Assembly: GCA_016786495.1 (NCBI GenBank)
Contig: JAEUUJ010000033.1
Coordinates: forward strand, 62,001-126,000
DNA from: Cyclobacteriaceae bacterium
GTDB taxonomy: Bacteria; Bacteroidota; Bacteroidia; Cytophagales; Cyclobacteriaceae
Direction: 5' to 3'
DNA: 64,000 nt
Shown here: positions 37,769-47,915 of the stretch, in pieces
How positions within the stretch are numbered: the stretch's first letter is position 1
Layout: every line of letters starts with the position of its first letter
Notes under the pieces: model-generated
Database searches by the model: none
Seen by the model: only the letters and a program-made list of their open reading frames with translations
Told to the model about the DNA's origin: nothing
Position numbers and translations under genes: made by a program

Positions 37769-39174
37769 TGGAAGGATTTATTATGACGGCCCAGCTTCTG
37801 CTGAGCCTTTCTATTTTGATTGCAGTACACGAATGGGGACATTTCATCACGGCCAGGATGTTCAACATCCGGGTTGAAAAGTTCTACCTGTTCTTCGATT
37901 TTCTTTTTCCGTTGGCTAACGTGGCCAACTTCTCATTGATCAAATACAAAAAGGGAGATACCGAATTTGGAGTAGGTTGGTTTCCGTTAGGCGGCTATGT
38001 AAAAATTGCCGGTATGGTGGATGAGAGCATGGACAAAGACCAAATGAAAGCTCCGCCTCAGCCATGGGAATTCCGTTCGAAGCCCGCGTGGCAGCGGTTG
38101 ATTGTCATGCTTGGTGGTATCATCGTGAACGTGATTGTGGGGATCATCATTTTTATTTGCCTCACGTATTTTGTGGGCGATACCTACATCCCAACCAAGT
38201 ATGTAAATACACACGGAGGCATTGAAGCCCGCGAGCTCGGTCGGAAGATAGGCCTGCAAACGGGAGACAAAATTGTGGCAATTAATGGAAAGCCCTTTGA
38301 TGACTTTTCGGATGTATCGCAACCCGATGCCTTGCTTGCACAGGATTCGTACTACACCGTTGAACGCAATGGTCAGCAGATTAATATTTCGATCCCGGCT
38401 GATTTTATTGAGAACTTCAATTCAAAAGACGCAGCGTTAAGTTTTGTTGCACCCCGGCTGGAGCCGATCGTGGGCAAAGTGGAGAAGACGTTTACACCGT
38501 ATGACTCTGTTAAAGAAGAATCAACGGGTAAAGAAATGGCAACCATTGCCGGACAAATTGATCTTCGTCCGGGCGATCGCGTAGTAGAAGTGAACGGTCA
38601 TGCCATCGAGTTTCAGGATCAGGTATCGAAAGCCGTTCGGGATCAAAAGCGTGATTCAATCTCAATCAAAATAAAGCGTGGTGAACAAGTTCTTTCGTTT
38701 ACGAAGGACTTTAGAAATCATCATATCATCGGATACCTGCCGAAAGGTATTGACGAAAAAGAGTTATCAATAATTACGTATGGCTTTGGTGAGTCGCTGG
38801 GGCTCGGTGCTGTGCGGGCGTTTGGCGTAATCACAACGCAGTTGAAGGCCTTCAAGAAAATCTTCACCGGCCAGATTTCCCTCAAAAATTCTTTGTCGGG
38901 TCCGATCGGTATCGCGAAAGCCTATGGCGGAGAATGGGATTGGGTTCGGTTCTGGAGCATGACGGGATTGCTGTCGATGGTGCTGGCGTTCATGAACCTG
39001 TTGCCGATTCCTGCATTGGACGGTGGTTACGTGATGTTCCTGCTGTATGAAATGATTACCGGTCGTGAGCCATCGGAGAAATTCTTCGAAACTTCACTGA
39101 AGATCGGTTTCGCAATCTTAATCGTGCTGATGGTATTTGTATTTTATAACGACATCGTAAAACTCTTTAATTAA
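37768..39174 (+). CDS. rseP: RIP metalloprotease RseP (site-2 protease)
   Basis: 468 residues. The zinc motif VHEWGHFITARMF lies in the first helix (HExxH), and the second motif NLLPIPALDGGYVMF near the C-terminus supplies the Asp ligand. Two PDZ domains sit between (about 140-210, LGRKIGLQTGDKIVAING; and 245-320, AGQIDLRPGDRVVEVNGH). It cleaves transmembrane anti-sigma factors or other membrane proteins inside the bilayer. It overlaps dxr by one base. A start a few codons later (second Met) is possible. A hairpin terminator follows 23 bases after the stop. Confidence 0.96.
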   Translation: MEGFIMTAQLLLSLSILIAVHEWGHFITARMFNIRVEKFYLFFDFLFPLANVANFSLIKYKKGDTEFGVGWFPLGGYVKIAGMVDESMDKDQMKAPPQPWEFRSKPAWQRLIVMLGGIIVNVIVGIIIFICLTYFVGDTYIPTKYVNTHGGIEARELGRKIGLQTGDKIVAINGKPFDDFSDVSQPDALLAQDSYYTVERNGQQINISIPADFIENFNSKDAALSFVAPRLEPIVGKVEKTFTPYDSVKEESTGKEMATIAGQIDLRPGDRVVEVNGHAIEFQDQVSKAVRDQKRDSISIKIKRGEQVLSFTKDFRNHHIIGYLPKGIDEKELSIITYGFGESLGLGAVRAFGVITTQLKAFKKIFTGQISLKNSLSGPIGIAKAYGGEWDWVRFWSMTGLLSMVLAFMNLLPIPALDGGYVMFLLYEMITGREPSEKFFETSLKIGFAILIVLMVFVFYNDIVKLFN

Positions 39175-39196
39175 GAAGATTGAGTTTTTAGATAGT

Positions 39197-39227
39197 AAAA
39201 AAGCCCTGATCGTCAGGGTTTTTTTGT
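39197..39227 (+). terminator. Bidirectional rho-independent terminator (rseP / OmpA gene)
   Basis: CCCTGA (39204-39209), loop TCG and TCAGGG (39213-39218), flanked by an A run on the left and a T run on the right; both strands therefore show stem plus T run. It lies between rseP and the converging OmpA-family gene. Confidence 0.85.
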
Positions 39228-39273
39228 TTTTAATTGTTCAGGGTGGGTATTACCTATCCGCGAACGGCAGGTG

Positions 39274-41250
39274 CTAATTCGTATCATTGTGCAGAATCTC
39301 AAACTCCACGCGCCTGTTAAGCCGCTTGTCTTCTTCTGTCTTTTCTTCCACTAAAGGCTTTTCGCTTCCATAGCCGTGTGCGTTGATCCGGTCGGGATCA
39401 AGCTTGAATTGTTCAACGAGGTATGCCTTGATAGCATCCGCACGAGCCTGTGACAACCGAAGATTCGACTCTTTGTTCCCCTGCGAATCGGTGTGGCCTG
39501 AAATGTTCAACCCGTATTTCGGATGATCAATCAGGAAGTTTGCAATCCGGTCGAGGTCCTGATGCATGGCTTCCAGGATGTCGGCCTTTCCGTTTTCAAA
39601 CTCAAGCGATTTAAACGCGAGCTTCGGCTCGATCTTCTCGACTGTCCGGTCGAGCTGCATATCACCCTCCAGGAAAAATATTTCTTCGATTCGGAAGAAA
39701 TCATCGCCTTGAATAATGAGCAAATATTTTCGTTTGTTAATCAGGCTGAAGTCATAGCTGCCATCCGGACGAAGAAATTTAGGTGCAACCTCAATACCTT
39801 CTTCCAGATCAATGATCGACACAATACCCTTCATCGGATTGCCGGTGGCTGCATCTTTTAATGTCCCTTTCAACGTTACGACCGCCTCAGGATGTGCTTC
39901 CATCGGAACAGGAAAAGAATGTAAGTCGAGATCGTTCGGATCACTCTCGGATCGGGCATAGTAAATTTCCTCCGATTGAGAGTCGATCGTGAAATAATAT
40001 TCGCTGCCTTCCCCGTTTACCAGCGGACCGATGTTCCGGGGTTCTTCCCACGTGGTTCCATGCAGATAGGATTTATAGATATCGAAGTTGCCAAAGTTTA
40101 AGGGCTGGCCGTTTGAGCTGAAGTAGAGTACATTAAACTTGTGGTGAAAAAACGGGCTTACATCGTTGTTGCGTGTGTTGATGATCGGCCCGATATTCTT
40201 TGCCGGCTGCCAGTTGCCCTGTGCATCTTTCACAGAGTAATAAATATCTGCCAGACCGAAGCCACCCAAACGATCAGAAGTAAAGAAAATCGTGTCGCCT
40301 GAATGCGACAATGACGGATGAGAATCCCACGCGGAAGAATTGATATTCTTGCCCAGGTTGCGCACATTGCCCCAGCCTTTTTCACCCAGATTTTCCGCAA
40401 CAAAAATGTCACAACTGCCATAGGAATCGGGCGAGTTGCACCGTGCAAAGTACAGGTATTTGCCATCCTGACTCAGCGATGCTGAGCCTTCGTTATAACT
40501 CGTGTTTACGTTTTTAAATTCTTTAGCATCGAGCCAAACGCCCATGTCGCGAATGCTGTAAAAAAGATCTTCATCGTAGGTTCGCTCAAATGAACGGCTG
40601 TGCGCGTTACGTTTGGAAGAAAACAACAAAAGCGTGTCCACGTTTCCGATGGTTGGTGCGTAGTCGGCCTTGGGCGAGTTAATGGTTTGACCCATATTGA
40701 TGAGTACTCCTTGTGGCGGACGCAGGGTATCAATCTCTTTCCGGTATTCAACCAGGTCGTAATACTGCTTTAACGGAACGTAATAGTCGCGTTCGTTGCG
40801 GATTAGTGTATCGTATTCGTATTGAACACTTTTTCCATCCACGTCTTCGCGATGATGTTTCAACACAAGCTTGTATAACAAAATGCTTTCACCGGCAGCA
40901 CCGAATTTTTGCGAGAGCTTGGCGAGTTGCCAAAGCATGAGCGTATTCTTAGAAAAGTTTTCGATGCCGAAATTGGCTACATATTTTCTTAAGTCGCGGT
41001 ACTGTTCGCGATCCGCATAGGATGCCTCAAGTTGTCGCAGATAGTTGAATTGTTTTTTATCTGCGTAAAAAGGAATCTTGTTGACGTTTGGAAACGTAAA
41101 GATGTCAGACTGACTGAATTTTGTCAGACTATCGTTAACGGATACAACTCCGCCTTTTTTAAATTTCTTATCGGGCTTTTGTGCGACAACGGTTGCGCAC
41201 ATAAACAGGAAAACAACGACTAAACAGGCAAAAAAATGGCTTTTCAACAC
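39274..41250 (-). CDS. PorE-like OmpA-family protein (TPR, propeller, CRD, OmpA_C)
   Basis: 658 residues with a signal peptide (to about residue 23, ATVVAQ). A helical region (about 60-165) precedes PD40/WD40-type blades: ASLSQDGKYLYFARCNS, HPSLSHSGDTIFFTSDRLGG, DVSPFFHHKFNVLYFSSNG. A carboxypeptidase-regulatory-like domain follows (about 455-535, LKGTLKDAATGNPMKGIVSI), then a peptidoglycan-binding OmpA C-terminus with LNISGHTDSQGNKESNLRLS, QARADAIKAYL and RINAHGYGSEKP. The order and size match PorE of the type IX secretion system as I remember it (PG1058, about 670 residues); other OmpA-PD40 proteins of the phylum look similar, so the link to T9SS is inference. PorQ is encoded 2.7 kb away. 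Confidence 0.85.
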   Translation of the reverse strand: MLKSHFFACLVVVFLFMCATVVAQKPDKKFKKGGVVSVNDSLTKFSQSDIFTFPNVNKIPFYADKKQFNYLRQLEASYADREQYRDLRKYVANFGIENFSKNTLMLWQLAKLSQKFGAAGESILLYKLVLKHHREDVDGKSVQYEYDTLIRNERDYYVPLKQYYDLVEYRKEIDTLRPPQGVLINMGQTINSPKADYAPTIGNVDTLLLFSSKRNAHSRSFERTYDEDLFYSIRDMGVWLDAKEFKNVNTSYNEGSASLSQDGKYLYFARCNSPDSYGSCDIFVAENLGEKGWGNVRNLGKNINSSAWDSHPSLSHSGDTIFFTSDRLGGFGLADIYYSVKDAQGNWQPAKNIGPIINTRNNDVSPFFHHKFNVLYFSSNGQPLNFGNFDIYKSYLHGTTWEEPRNIGPLVNGEGSEYYFTIDSQSEEIYYARSESDPNDLDLHSFPVPMEAHPEAVVTLKGTLKDAATGNPMKGIVSIIDLEEGIEVAPKFLRPDGSYDFSLINKRKYLLIIQGDDFFRIEEIFFLEGDMQLDRTVEKIEPKLAFKSLEFENGKADILEAMHQDLDRIANFLIDHPKYGLNISGHTDSQGNKESNLRLSQARADAIKAYLVEQFKLDPDRINAHGYGSEKPLVEEKTEEDKRLNRRVEFEILHNDTN

Positions 41251-41420
41251 AAAACGGGTTCGTAAGAAATATGCGTGAATTAAAGTTGAGACAATTTCAC
41301 TTCTTTTACAACCTGCCGATGGGCTGACAGGGTTGTTCTGGCACCAGTATTGTCCTGCTAGGCTACCAATAATTTTTAACGTTAACTTAGCTCTTTAGCG
41401 TGCCATTATGGCATTTTTCT

Positions 41421-43886
41421 ATGTTTAAATCGCAACCGCTTTACATGGCCAGAGAAGAAGCCGATGACCTGATTCAGATGATCAACCCTGAGCAGGACAG
41501 CGATCTGAAGGCAGACGAACTGCCGGAGGAACTCTCTATTCTGCCCATTAAAAATACAGTACTCTTTCCAGGTGTAGTTATTCCGATCACAGTCGGCCGG
41601 CAGAAGTCCATCCGCCTCGTGAAAAAAGCGTATCAGGGCAATCGAATCATTGGAGTTGTAGCACAAAAAAATCCCTTGTCGGAAGAGCCCGGGATCGAAG
41701 ATTTGTATAAAACCGGCACGGTGGCGCGCATCATTAAAATGCTTGTGCTTCCGGATGGGAATACGACCATTATCATTCAGGGAAAGAATCGTTTTTTAGT
41801 TAACGAGTTTGTTCAGGAAGAACCTTACCTCACGGCTAAAGTGAGTTTGCTGGTTGATCCGCCTTTCGACCTGAAGAGTAAGGAATCGAAAGCGCTTTCG
41901 CAGTCGTTACGCGATGCGGCATCTAAAATCCTGAGATTGAATCCCGAGATTCCACAGGAAGCCCATGTTGCACTCGATAACATCCAGAGTATGCAGTTTC
42001 TGGTACACTTCCTTTCTTCCAATTTGAATGTGGAAGTGGCCGAGAAGCAGAAGATTCTGGAGACCGACAACATCAGCGAGCGCGGAACCTTGCTGCTGCA
42101 ATACATGCTGAAAGAAGTGCAGATGCTGGAGATCAAAAGCGAAATCCAGAAGAAAGTTCATACCGATATTGACCAGCAGCAGCGGGATTATTTTTTACGT
42201 CAGCAAATCCGTGTACTGCAGGATGAGCTTGGATACGACACGCCCGACAAAGAAGTGGAACAGTTCCGCAAGCGCGGTGAGCAAAAGAAATGGTCGAAAG
42301 AAACTGCCGCACACTTTAACAAGGAACTCGATAAGTTGATGCGGGTAAATCCGGCTTCGGCCGAATATCCCGTAGCGATGAATTATGTTGAGTTCATGCT
42401 TGATCTGCCGTGGAATGAGTTTACCGAAGACAACTTCGATCTGCAGAACGCCAAGCGTGTACTGGAGAAAGACCATTTCGGATTAACGAAAGTAAAGACG
42501 CGCATTCTGGAATACCTTGCGGTGCTTAAACTGAAGCAGGACATGAAGGGTCCGATCCTGTGTTTGTATGGTCCTCCCGGTGTGGGTAAGACTTCGCTTG
42601 GCCGTTCGATTGCCAAAGCACTGAACCGTAAATACGTTCGGATGTCGCTGGGTGGAGTTCATGATGAAGCAGAGATTCGTGGCCACCGTAAGACGTATGT
42701 CGGTGCAATGCCCGGAAAGATTCTGCAAAACATCAAGAAGACACAAACATCCAATCCGGTGTTCATCCTTGATGAAATTGATAAGGTTCGTTCGGATTTC
42801 CGCGGTGACCCGTCATCAGCTTTACTGGAAGTGCTGGATCCCGAACAGAACAGCACATTTGGTGATAACTTCCTGGAGGTTGAATACGATCTTTCGAAAA
42901 TTCTTTTCATCGCGACAGCAAATTCGCTGGATACAATTCATCCGGCCTTGCGCGACCGCATGGAGATCATTGAGATAACCGGATATACACAGGAGGAGAA
43001 AATTGAGATTGCAGTACGCCACCTGGTTCCCAAGCAGTTAAAAGAACACGGATTGAAAAATTCCGATGTCAAGTTTTCCAAAAAGGCGATTGCAAAAATC
43101 ATCGACAGCTATACACGCGAGTCGGGTGTTCGGAGCCTGGAACGAAAAATCGGAACGGTGGTGCGCAACATCGCCAAATCATTGGCGATGGAAGAGTCGT
43201 ACGAAAAAGAAATCACCGAAAAAACCGTACGCAAAGTGCTGGGCGCGGAAGTCTTCGATGAAGAACTGTATCAGGGCAATGATGTGGCCGGTGTAGTTAC
43301 CGGCCTCGCGTGGACGCAAGTCGGCGGTGAGATTTTATTTGTTGAATCAAGTCTTAACAAAGGAAAAGGCAACCTGACCATCTCGGGTCAACTCGGGGAT
43401 GTGATGAAAGAATCAGCGGTTGCAGCGCTGTCGTACCTGAAGGCTAATGCCGATGAACTCGGAATCGATCATCGCATTTTCCAGCAATACGACTTGCACA
43501 TTCACGTTCCGGCAGGTGCCGTTCCGAAAGACGGGCCTTCAGCCGGAATTACCATGCTAACTTCTCTGGCATCAATTTATACCCAGCGGAAAGTAAAATC
43601 GAAACTTGCGATGACAGGCGAGATCACGCTGCGGGGTAAAGTACTGCCGGTAGGGGGTATCAAAGAAAAGATTCTGGCCGCGAAACGAAGCGGTATCAAG
43701 GAGATTATCCTGAGCCGGAAAAACCAGCGCGACATTGACGAGATCGAGCCTCATTATATAAAAGGCCTCACGTTTTATTATGTGGAAACGGTGGGCGAGG
43801 TGTTGAAGATTGCGTTGCTGAAGGATCGCGTGAAAAACCCTGTGGTATTCACACTTACCGATGCCCGGCAGCCGTTGCTTAACTAA
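41421..43886 (+). CDS. lon: ATP-dependent protease Lon
   Basis: 821 residues from the ATG at 41421 (an upstream GTG at 41400 and an ATG at 41445 are alternatives). The N-domain begins [19 protein letters not shown]; the AAA+ part has Walker [21 protein letters not shown] and Walker [12 protein letters not shown]; the peptidase domain has the Ser-Lys dyad, Ser in [16 protein letters not shown] and Lys in [18 protein letters not shown]. Lon removes damaged and short-lived cytosolic proteins. It is followed after 34 bases by porQ and then hslU, so quality-control and secretion genes may be co-transcribed. Confidence 0.97.
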   Translation: MFKSQPLYMAREEADDLIQMINPEQDSDLKADELPEELSILPIKNTVLFPGVVIPITVGRQKSIRLVKKAYQGNRIIGVVAQKNPLSEEPGIEDLYKTGTVARIIKMLVLPDGNTTIIIQGKNRFLVNEFVQEEPYLTAKVSLLVDPPFDLKSKESKALSQSLRDAASKILRLNPEIPQEAHVALDNIQSMQFLVHFLSSNLNVEVAEKQKILETDNISERGTLLLQYMLKEVQMLEIKSEIQKKVHTDIDQQQRDYFLRQQIRVLQDELGYDTPDKEVEQFRKRGEQKKWSKETAAHFNKELDKLMRVNPASAEYPVAMNYVEFMLDLPWNEFTEDNFDLQNAKRVLEKDHFGLTKVKTRILEYLAVLKLKQDMKGPILCLYGPPGVGKTSLGRSIAKALNRKYVRMSLGGVHDEAEIRGHRKTYVGAMPGKILQNIKKTQTSNPVFILDEIDKVRSDFRGDPSSALLEVLDPEQNSTFGDNFLEVEYDLSKILFIATANSLDTIHPALRDRMEIIEITGYTQEEKIEIAVRHLVPKQLKEHGLKNSDVKFSKKAIAKIIDSYTRESGVRSLERKIGTVVRNIAKSLAMEESYEKEITEKTVRKVLGAEVFDEELYQGNDVAGVVTGLAWTQVGGEILFVESSLNKGKGNLTISGQLGDVMKESAVAALSYLKANADELGIDHRIFQQYDLHIHVPAGAVPKDGPSAGITMLTSLASIYTQRKVKSKLAMTGEITLRGKVLPVGGIKEKILAAKRSGIKEIILSRKNQRDIDEIEPHYIKGLTFYYVETVGEVLKIALLKDRVKNPVVFTLTDARQPLLN

Positions 43887-43920
43887 TTGCCTCTGAGGCG
43901 TAATTAGCCGATATTGCACC

Positions 43921-44928
43921 GTGCGCAAACTTTACCTGATACTGGCGGGGATCATCATTACGTTTCAATGCCTCGCGCAGTTTGGAGGTAAACGTTCGTA
44001 CCAGTTTCTTAACGTTCCTGCGAGCGCGCGCATGGCCGCCCTCGGGGCGGTGAATGTATCCCTTGCCGATCGCGATGTAAACTTCTTTTTTTCCAACCCT
44101 GCATTGGTCACGGATTCGCTGGCCGGCGTTGGATCTGCCGGGTACACCTTTTATGTGGGTGACATCGGGCAAGCTGCGTTTGCCTATACACACGACTTTA
44201 AATCGGCCGGAACCATTTCATTTGGTGTCCAGCATGTTGGGTACGGTGAAATTCAGGGTTATGATGCCACCGGTATCGAAACGGGTTCCTTCAAGTCGGG
44301 CGAAACCGCACTGGTTGTTTCGAAAAGTCATACAGCCGGTGCATTCACGCTCGGTGTAAATGTTAAAGGAGTTTTTTCTTCGATAGCCGGCTACCGGTCA
44401 AGCGCTGTTCTTGCAGACATAGGCGGAACATTCCGGCATCCCAACCAGGACCTCACGGTGGGCTTGGTATTTAAGAACATGGGTTGGGTGGTTTCGGATT
44501 ATTCTGAATCGAGCGAGACGAAAATACCCGTTGATGTTCAGGCAGGCGTGACGTTCAAGCCGAAACATATGCCGATCCGGCTTTCGGTAGCAGCCTATAA
44601 CCTCGTGAATCCCGGAGATGCGTATGACAATCCGGATGAAGAAGATGATGATGTTGGAACACTCGGCAAGGTGATGCAACATGTGAACTTTGGGGCTGAG
44701 ATATTATTCCACAAAAATGTAAATGTGCTGCTGGGGTATAACGTTTTGAAGCAAACTGAACTCAAAACTGAAAATCATGGTGGTGGCATTACCTTTGGAG
44801 CATCGTTCCGGATCAAGGCCTTTGATATTGCCATCAGCCGAACGGGCTATAATGTGAGCCAGGCTTCCTACGGATTTACCGTAGCGGCTGATCTTAATAA
44901 AATGATATTTAAAAAAAGAACATTATGA
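43921..44928 (+). CDS. porQ: Type IX secretion system protein PorQ
   Basis: 335 residues with a GTG start and signal peptide (MRKLYLILAGIIITFQCLAQ). The mature start GGKRSYQFLNVPASARMAALG and DRDVNFFFSNPALV are typical of the PorQ (PorV/PorQ outer-membrane barrel) family; the rest alternates beta strands (FGVQHVGYGEIQGYDATG, LTVGLVFKNMGWVV, FKPKHMPIRLSVAAYNLVNP). PorQ works with PorZ in the attachment complex that places T9SS cargo on the surface. It overlaps hslU by 4 bases. Confidence 0.9.
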   Translation: MRKLYLILAGIIITFQCLAQFGGKRSYQFLNVPASARMAALGAVNVSLADRDVNFFFSNPALVTDSLAGVGSAGYTFYVGDIGQAAFAYTHDFKSAGTISFGVQHVGYGEIQGYDATGIETGSFKSGETALVVSKSHTAGAFTLGVNVKGVFSSIAGYRSSAVLADIGGTFRHPNQDLTVGLVFKNMGWVVSDYSESSETKIPVDVQAGVTFKPKHMPIRLSVAAYNLVNPGDAYDNPDEEDDDVGTLGKVMQHVNFGAEILFHKNVNVLLGYNVLKQTELKTENHGGGITFGASFRIKAFDIAISRTGYNVSQASYGFTVAADLNKMIFKKRTL

Positions 44929-46328
44929 TAGAAGGAGGGTATCTGACGCCTCAACAAATTGTTGCTGAACTTGACAAATACATTGTTGGTCAGCAAGAAG
45001 CGAAGCGAAACGTGGCCATTGCGTTGCGAAACCGCTGGCGCAGAATGAATGTAAAGTCCGAGATGCGCGATGAGATTGTTCCGAACAATATTCTGATGAT
45101 TGGCGCGACCGGTGTGGGTAAAACAGAGATTGCCCGAAGACTTGCTAAAATTGCCGATGCTCCTTTTGTGAAAGTAGAGGCATCCAAGTTTACGGAAGTC
45201 GGTTACGTGGGCCGGGATGTGGAAAGCATGGTTCGTGATCTGGTGGAGCAATCCGTAAACATGGTGAAGGCCCGCAAGAAAGAAGAAGTGAAGGAACGGG
45301 CGGCTCAGATTGTGGAGGATATGATTCTGGATGCATTGATACCCCCGATGCGCCAGCCTTCGAAAACAGGATTTGTGAATCCGCAACAGGAGCAGGAAAA
45401 TCAGCAAGTGCCATCGAGTGATGTAGAACTTAATGAACGTACGCGGGTATTATTCCGGGAGAAGTTGAAGAATGGTGAGTTGGAGGAACGTAAAATCGAT
45501 ATTCAAATCAAACCTTCCGGCAACTCAAACATTGGCATGATCGGTGCAGGCATGATGGACGAAGTATCGATGATGAACCTGCAGGAAATGATCGGAGGCA
45601 TGATGCCCAAGAAACCGAAGAAGCGCAAAGTAACCGTTCGCGAAGCACGGGTTATTCTGCTGGAGGAAGAAGCGTCAAAGCTTATCGACATGGACGAGGT
45701 AAAGGAAATCGCGATCCGGAAGGCAGAAGATGCCGGCATTATTTTCATTGATGAAATAGACAAGATTGCTTCCGGTTCACGAAAAGGTGGCGGTGGTCCC
45801 GATGTAAGCCGGGAAGGTGTGCAGCGTGATTTACTTCCGATCGTGGAGGGCAGCACGGTAAACACCAAGTACGGAGTTATTAAAACCGACCACGTACTGT
45901 TTGTTGCCGCCGGTGCATTTCACATCAGCAAGCCGTCTGATCTGATACCGGAACTGCAGGGCCGATTCCCGATTCGTGTGGAGTTAAATAATTTAACGCA
46001 CGAGGATTTTGTGCGGATCCTGAAAGAACCCAGGAATGCACTCACGCGTCAATACCAGGCACTGTTTGAAGCGGAAGGAGTTACCGTTGAGTTTACCGAT
46101 GATGCAATTGATGAAATTGCCAAGACCGCTTTTGCGATTAACGCGGAAGTCGAGAACATCGGTGCACGCCGACTGCACACCGTAATGAGCAGGCTGCTGA
46201 ACGAATTTTTATTCGATGTTCCCGATAAAATCGGAGCGAATGCCCGAATTACAATCAACGCTGATATGGTGAAACAGAAACTTAGTGGGCTGATTAAAAA
46301 CAAGGACCTTAGCGAATACATTCTGTAA
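44925..46328 (+). CDS. hslU: HslU, ATPase of the HslUV protease
   Basis: 467 residues. It opens LTPQQIVAELDKYIVGQQEA; Walker A is MIGATGVGKTEIARRLAK, the pore motif is FTEVGYVGRD, the Walker B segment IIFIDEIDKIAS, and arginine-bearing IGARRLHTVMSRLL completes the AAA+ unit. The C-terminal peptide KDLSEYIL, which docks into HslV, is intact. The intermediate domain (about 110-240) is present. HslU unfolds substrates for the HslV peptidase; no hslV occurs in this window, so it must be encoded elsewhere or be absent. It overlaps porQ and the DUF4421 gene. Confidence 0.96.
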   Translation: MIEGGYLTPQQIVAELDKYIVGQQEAKRNVAIALRNRWRRMNVKSEMRDEIVPNNILMIGATGVGKTEIARRLAKIADAPFVKVEASKFTEVGYVGRDVESMVRDLVEQSVNMVKARKKEEVKERAAQIVEDMILDALIPPMRQPSKTGFVNPQQEQENQQVPSSDVELNERTRVLFREKLKNGELEERKIDIQIKPSGNSNIGMIGAGMMDEVSMMNLQEMIGGMMPKKPKKRKVTVREARVILLEEEASKLIDMDEVKEIAIRKAEDAGIIFIDEIDKIASGSRKGGGGPDVSREGVQRDLLPIVEGSTVNTKYGVIKTDHVLFVAAGAFHISKPSDLIPELQGRFPIRVELNNLTHEDFVRILKEPRNALTRQYQALFEAEGVTVEFTDDAIDEIAKTAFAINAEVENIGARRLHTVMSRLLNEFLFDVPDKIGANARITINADMVKQKLSGLIKNKDLSEYIL

Positions 46329-47374
46329 TGATCAGGCAGGCCAGCATCTTATTTTTCTTATTGCTGCTGAGCCTGACATGCTTTTCGCAATTCAACCAGG
46401 CGGCAAGGCAGCGCAGAGATTCTGTCCGTGCGGAATACATCGAAGAATTTCCCGATGATTTTTCTATTTGGCCGTTGTTGAAATATCGTTCGTTGTCGTT
46501 CAGCATCTCAGATAAAAATCAAAAGAAGCCAGCGGTTGTATTTAACCCCAACAACGATTTCAAACTCGGTGCGGGATTTTATTTATTTGAACTGAGCTTC
46601 GAAGTTTCGATCTCTGTTCCGATCGCAGTCCGCGACAAGTCGATCTATGGCGAATCGAAAGCAACGGATTTGCAGATCAATATGCTCACCAAGTCGTTTG
46701 GACTCGACTTATACTATCAGAAATATTCCGGCTTTTATAAAGATGATGAGGGGATTAAGATTCCGGCCGGAGTTTCGTATCCGTTACGGCCGGATATTGT
46801 TACGCGAAACCTGGGGGCATCCGCATTTTATGTTTGGAACAACGGCAAGTTCTCCATTCGTTCATCGTACAACTATGCTGACCGTCAAAAGAAAAGTGCA
46901 GGATCGTTTATCCTGTATGGAACAATCAATTCATTCAGTCTCGCGGCCGATTCAGCCATACTCTCCGCCAACAAGCAAACCGAGTTCGGAAGCTACACCG
47001 ATTTCTCGCATCTGCGGTATACCACATTCAGTCTTGCTCCGGGGTACTCCTACAATCTTGTGTTGAAACGCGTATTCTTTAATGGTACCGTGGCGATCGG
47101 CCCGGCACATCATTGGGTTTATTATCGTCCGGAAACAGGGCGCGGGCATTACGATGTGATTTTCAACAGTAGTTATACCGTTCGCCTGGCTACAGGATAC
47201 AGCGGCCATCGGTTCTTTACCGGAGCGGGTATCGTGATACAGTCGCGGGTATTGAAATTTCAGGACATCCGGATTGAGAATTCAACAAGTGTTTTCAGGC
47301 TGGTGATAGGCTATCGCTTCCGCGAAAAGGGTTTCCTAAAAAGACGTTACTTCGACTTTCTTAAGAACAGCTGA
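46328..47374 (+). CDS. DUF4421-family outer-membrane barrel-like protein
   Basis: 348 residues with a signal peptide (MIRQASILFFLLLLSLTCFSQ). The mature part is rich in alternating strands typical of DUF4421: LLKYRSLSFSISDKNQKKPA, FNPNNDFKLGAGFYLFELSF, YYRPETGRGHYDVIFNSSY. It starts at an ATG overlapping the hslU stop, so it probably shares the lon-porQ-hslU transcript. Function is unknown; an outer-membrane beta-barrel is likely. It abuts the converging SixA-like gene with no gap. Confidence 0.8.
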   Translation: MIRQASILFFLLLLSLTCFSQFNQAARQRRDSVRAEYIEEFPDDFSIWPLLKYRSLSFSISDKNQKKPAVVFNPNNDFKLGAGFYLFELSFEVSISVPIAVRDKSIYGESKATDLQINMLTKSFGLDLYYQKYSGFYKDDEGIKIPAGVSYPLRPDIVTRNLGASAFYVWNNGKFSIRSSYNYADRQKKSAGSFILYGTINSFSLAADSAILSANKQTEFGSYTDFSHLRYTTFSLAPGYSYNLVLKRVFFNGTVAIGPAHHWVYYRPETGRGHYDVIFNSSYTVRLATGYSGHRFFTGAGIVIQSRVLKFQDIRIENSTSVFRLVIGYRFREKGFLKRRYFDFLKNS

Positions 47375-47869
47375 TCACTTTTTCTTTTTCGGATAATCAA
47401 AGAAGATAACGGAAGCGTTTTTGCTGTTAGCCTCATCCCACGATGATACATTCAGGGAACACGCTACGACACCGCACGTGGGGATGTTGTCGATATCTGC
47501 CTTTGCAAGCAGGTTAACAAAATCAGTCAGTCCGGGGTTATGCCCGAAAATCCAAACGGTGTTAAGCTTGTTGTCGAGTGCCTGAACGATGCTCAAAATC
47601 TGCGCATCTTCAGCATGGTACAGGTTTCGGTCGGTTTTTATTTTGTCTTGCGGATAGCCGATTTGCCCGGCAATAATATGGCAAGTCGTTAGTGCACGTT
47701 CAGCCGGGCTGGAGAGCAAAAGGTCAGGGACGACCTCGCGATGACGAAGTCTTTTTCCCATATCCGGTGCATCTTTCTTTCCACGCTTGTTGAGCGGCCG
47801 GTCGAAGTCTGATAAGGTGGGATCATCCCAGCTCGACTTTGCGTGGCGGATAACGTACAGCGTCTTCAT
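47375..47869 (-). CDS. SixA-like histidine phosphatase
   Basis: 164 residues from the ATG at 47869 that opens KTLYVIRHAKSSWDD, the phosphatase motif with the catalytic His in RHAKS; a longer frame to 47917 is less likely. The second half of the site is TVWIFGHNPGLTDFVN (second His). Partner features DFDRPLNKRGKKDAPDMG and LLLSSPAERALTT match the SixA branch of the histidine phosphatase superfamily. Substrates of these short proteins include phosphohistidine on signalling proteins, but others are possible. It is divergent from the acyltransferase gene with 46 bases between. Confidence 0.92.
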   Translation of the reverse strand: MKTLYVIRHAKSSWDDPTLSDFDRPLNKRGKKDAPDMGKRLRHREVVPDLLLSSPAERALTTCHIIAGQIGYPQDKIKTDRNLYHAEDAQILSIVQALDNKLNTVWIFGHNPGLTDFVNLLAKADIDNIPTCGVVACSLNVSSWDEANSKNASVIFFDYPKKKK

Positions 47870-47915
47870 TCGTCCAATGTAATACGAACGCCCAAGAAAT
47901 ACTATATTGCCGGCC

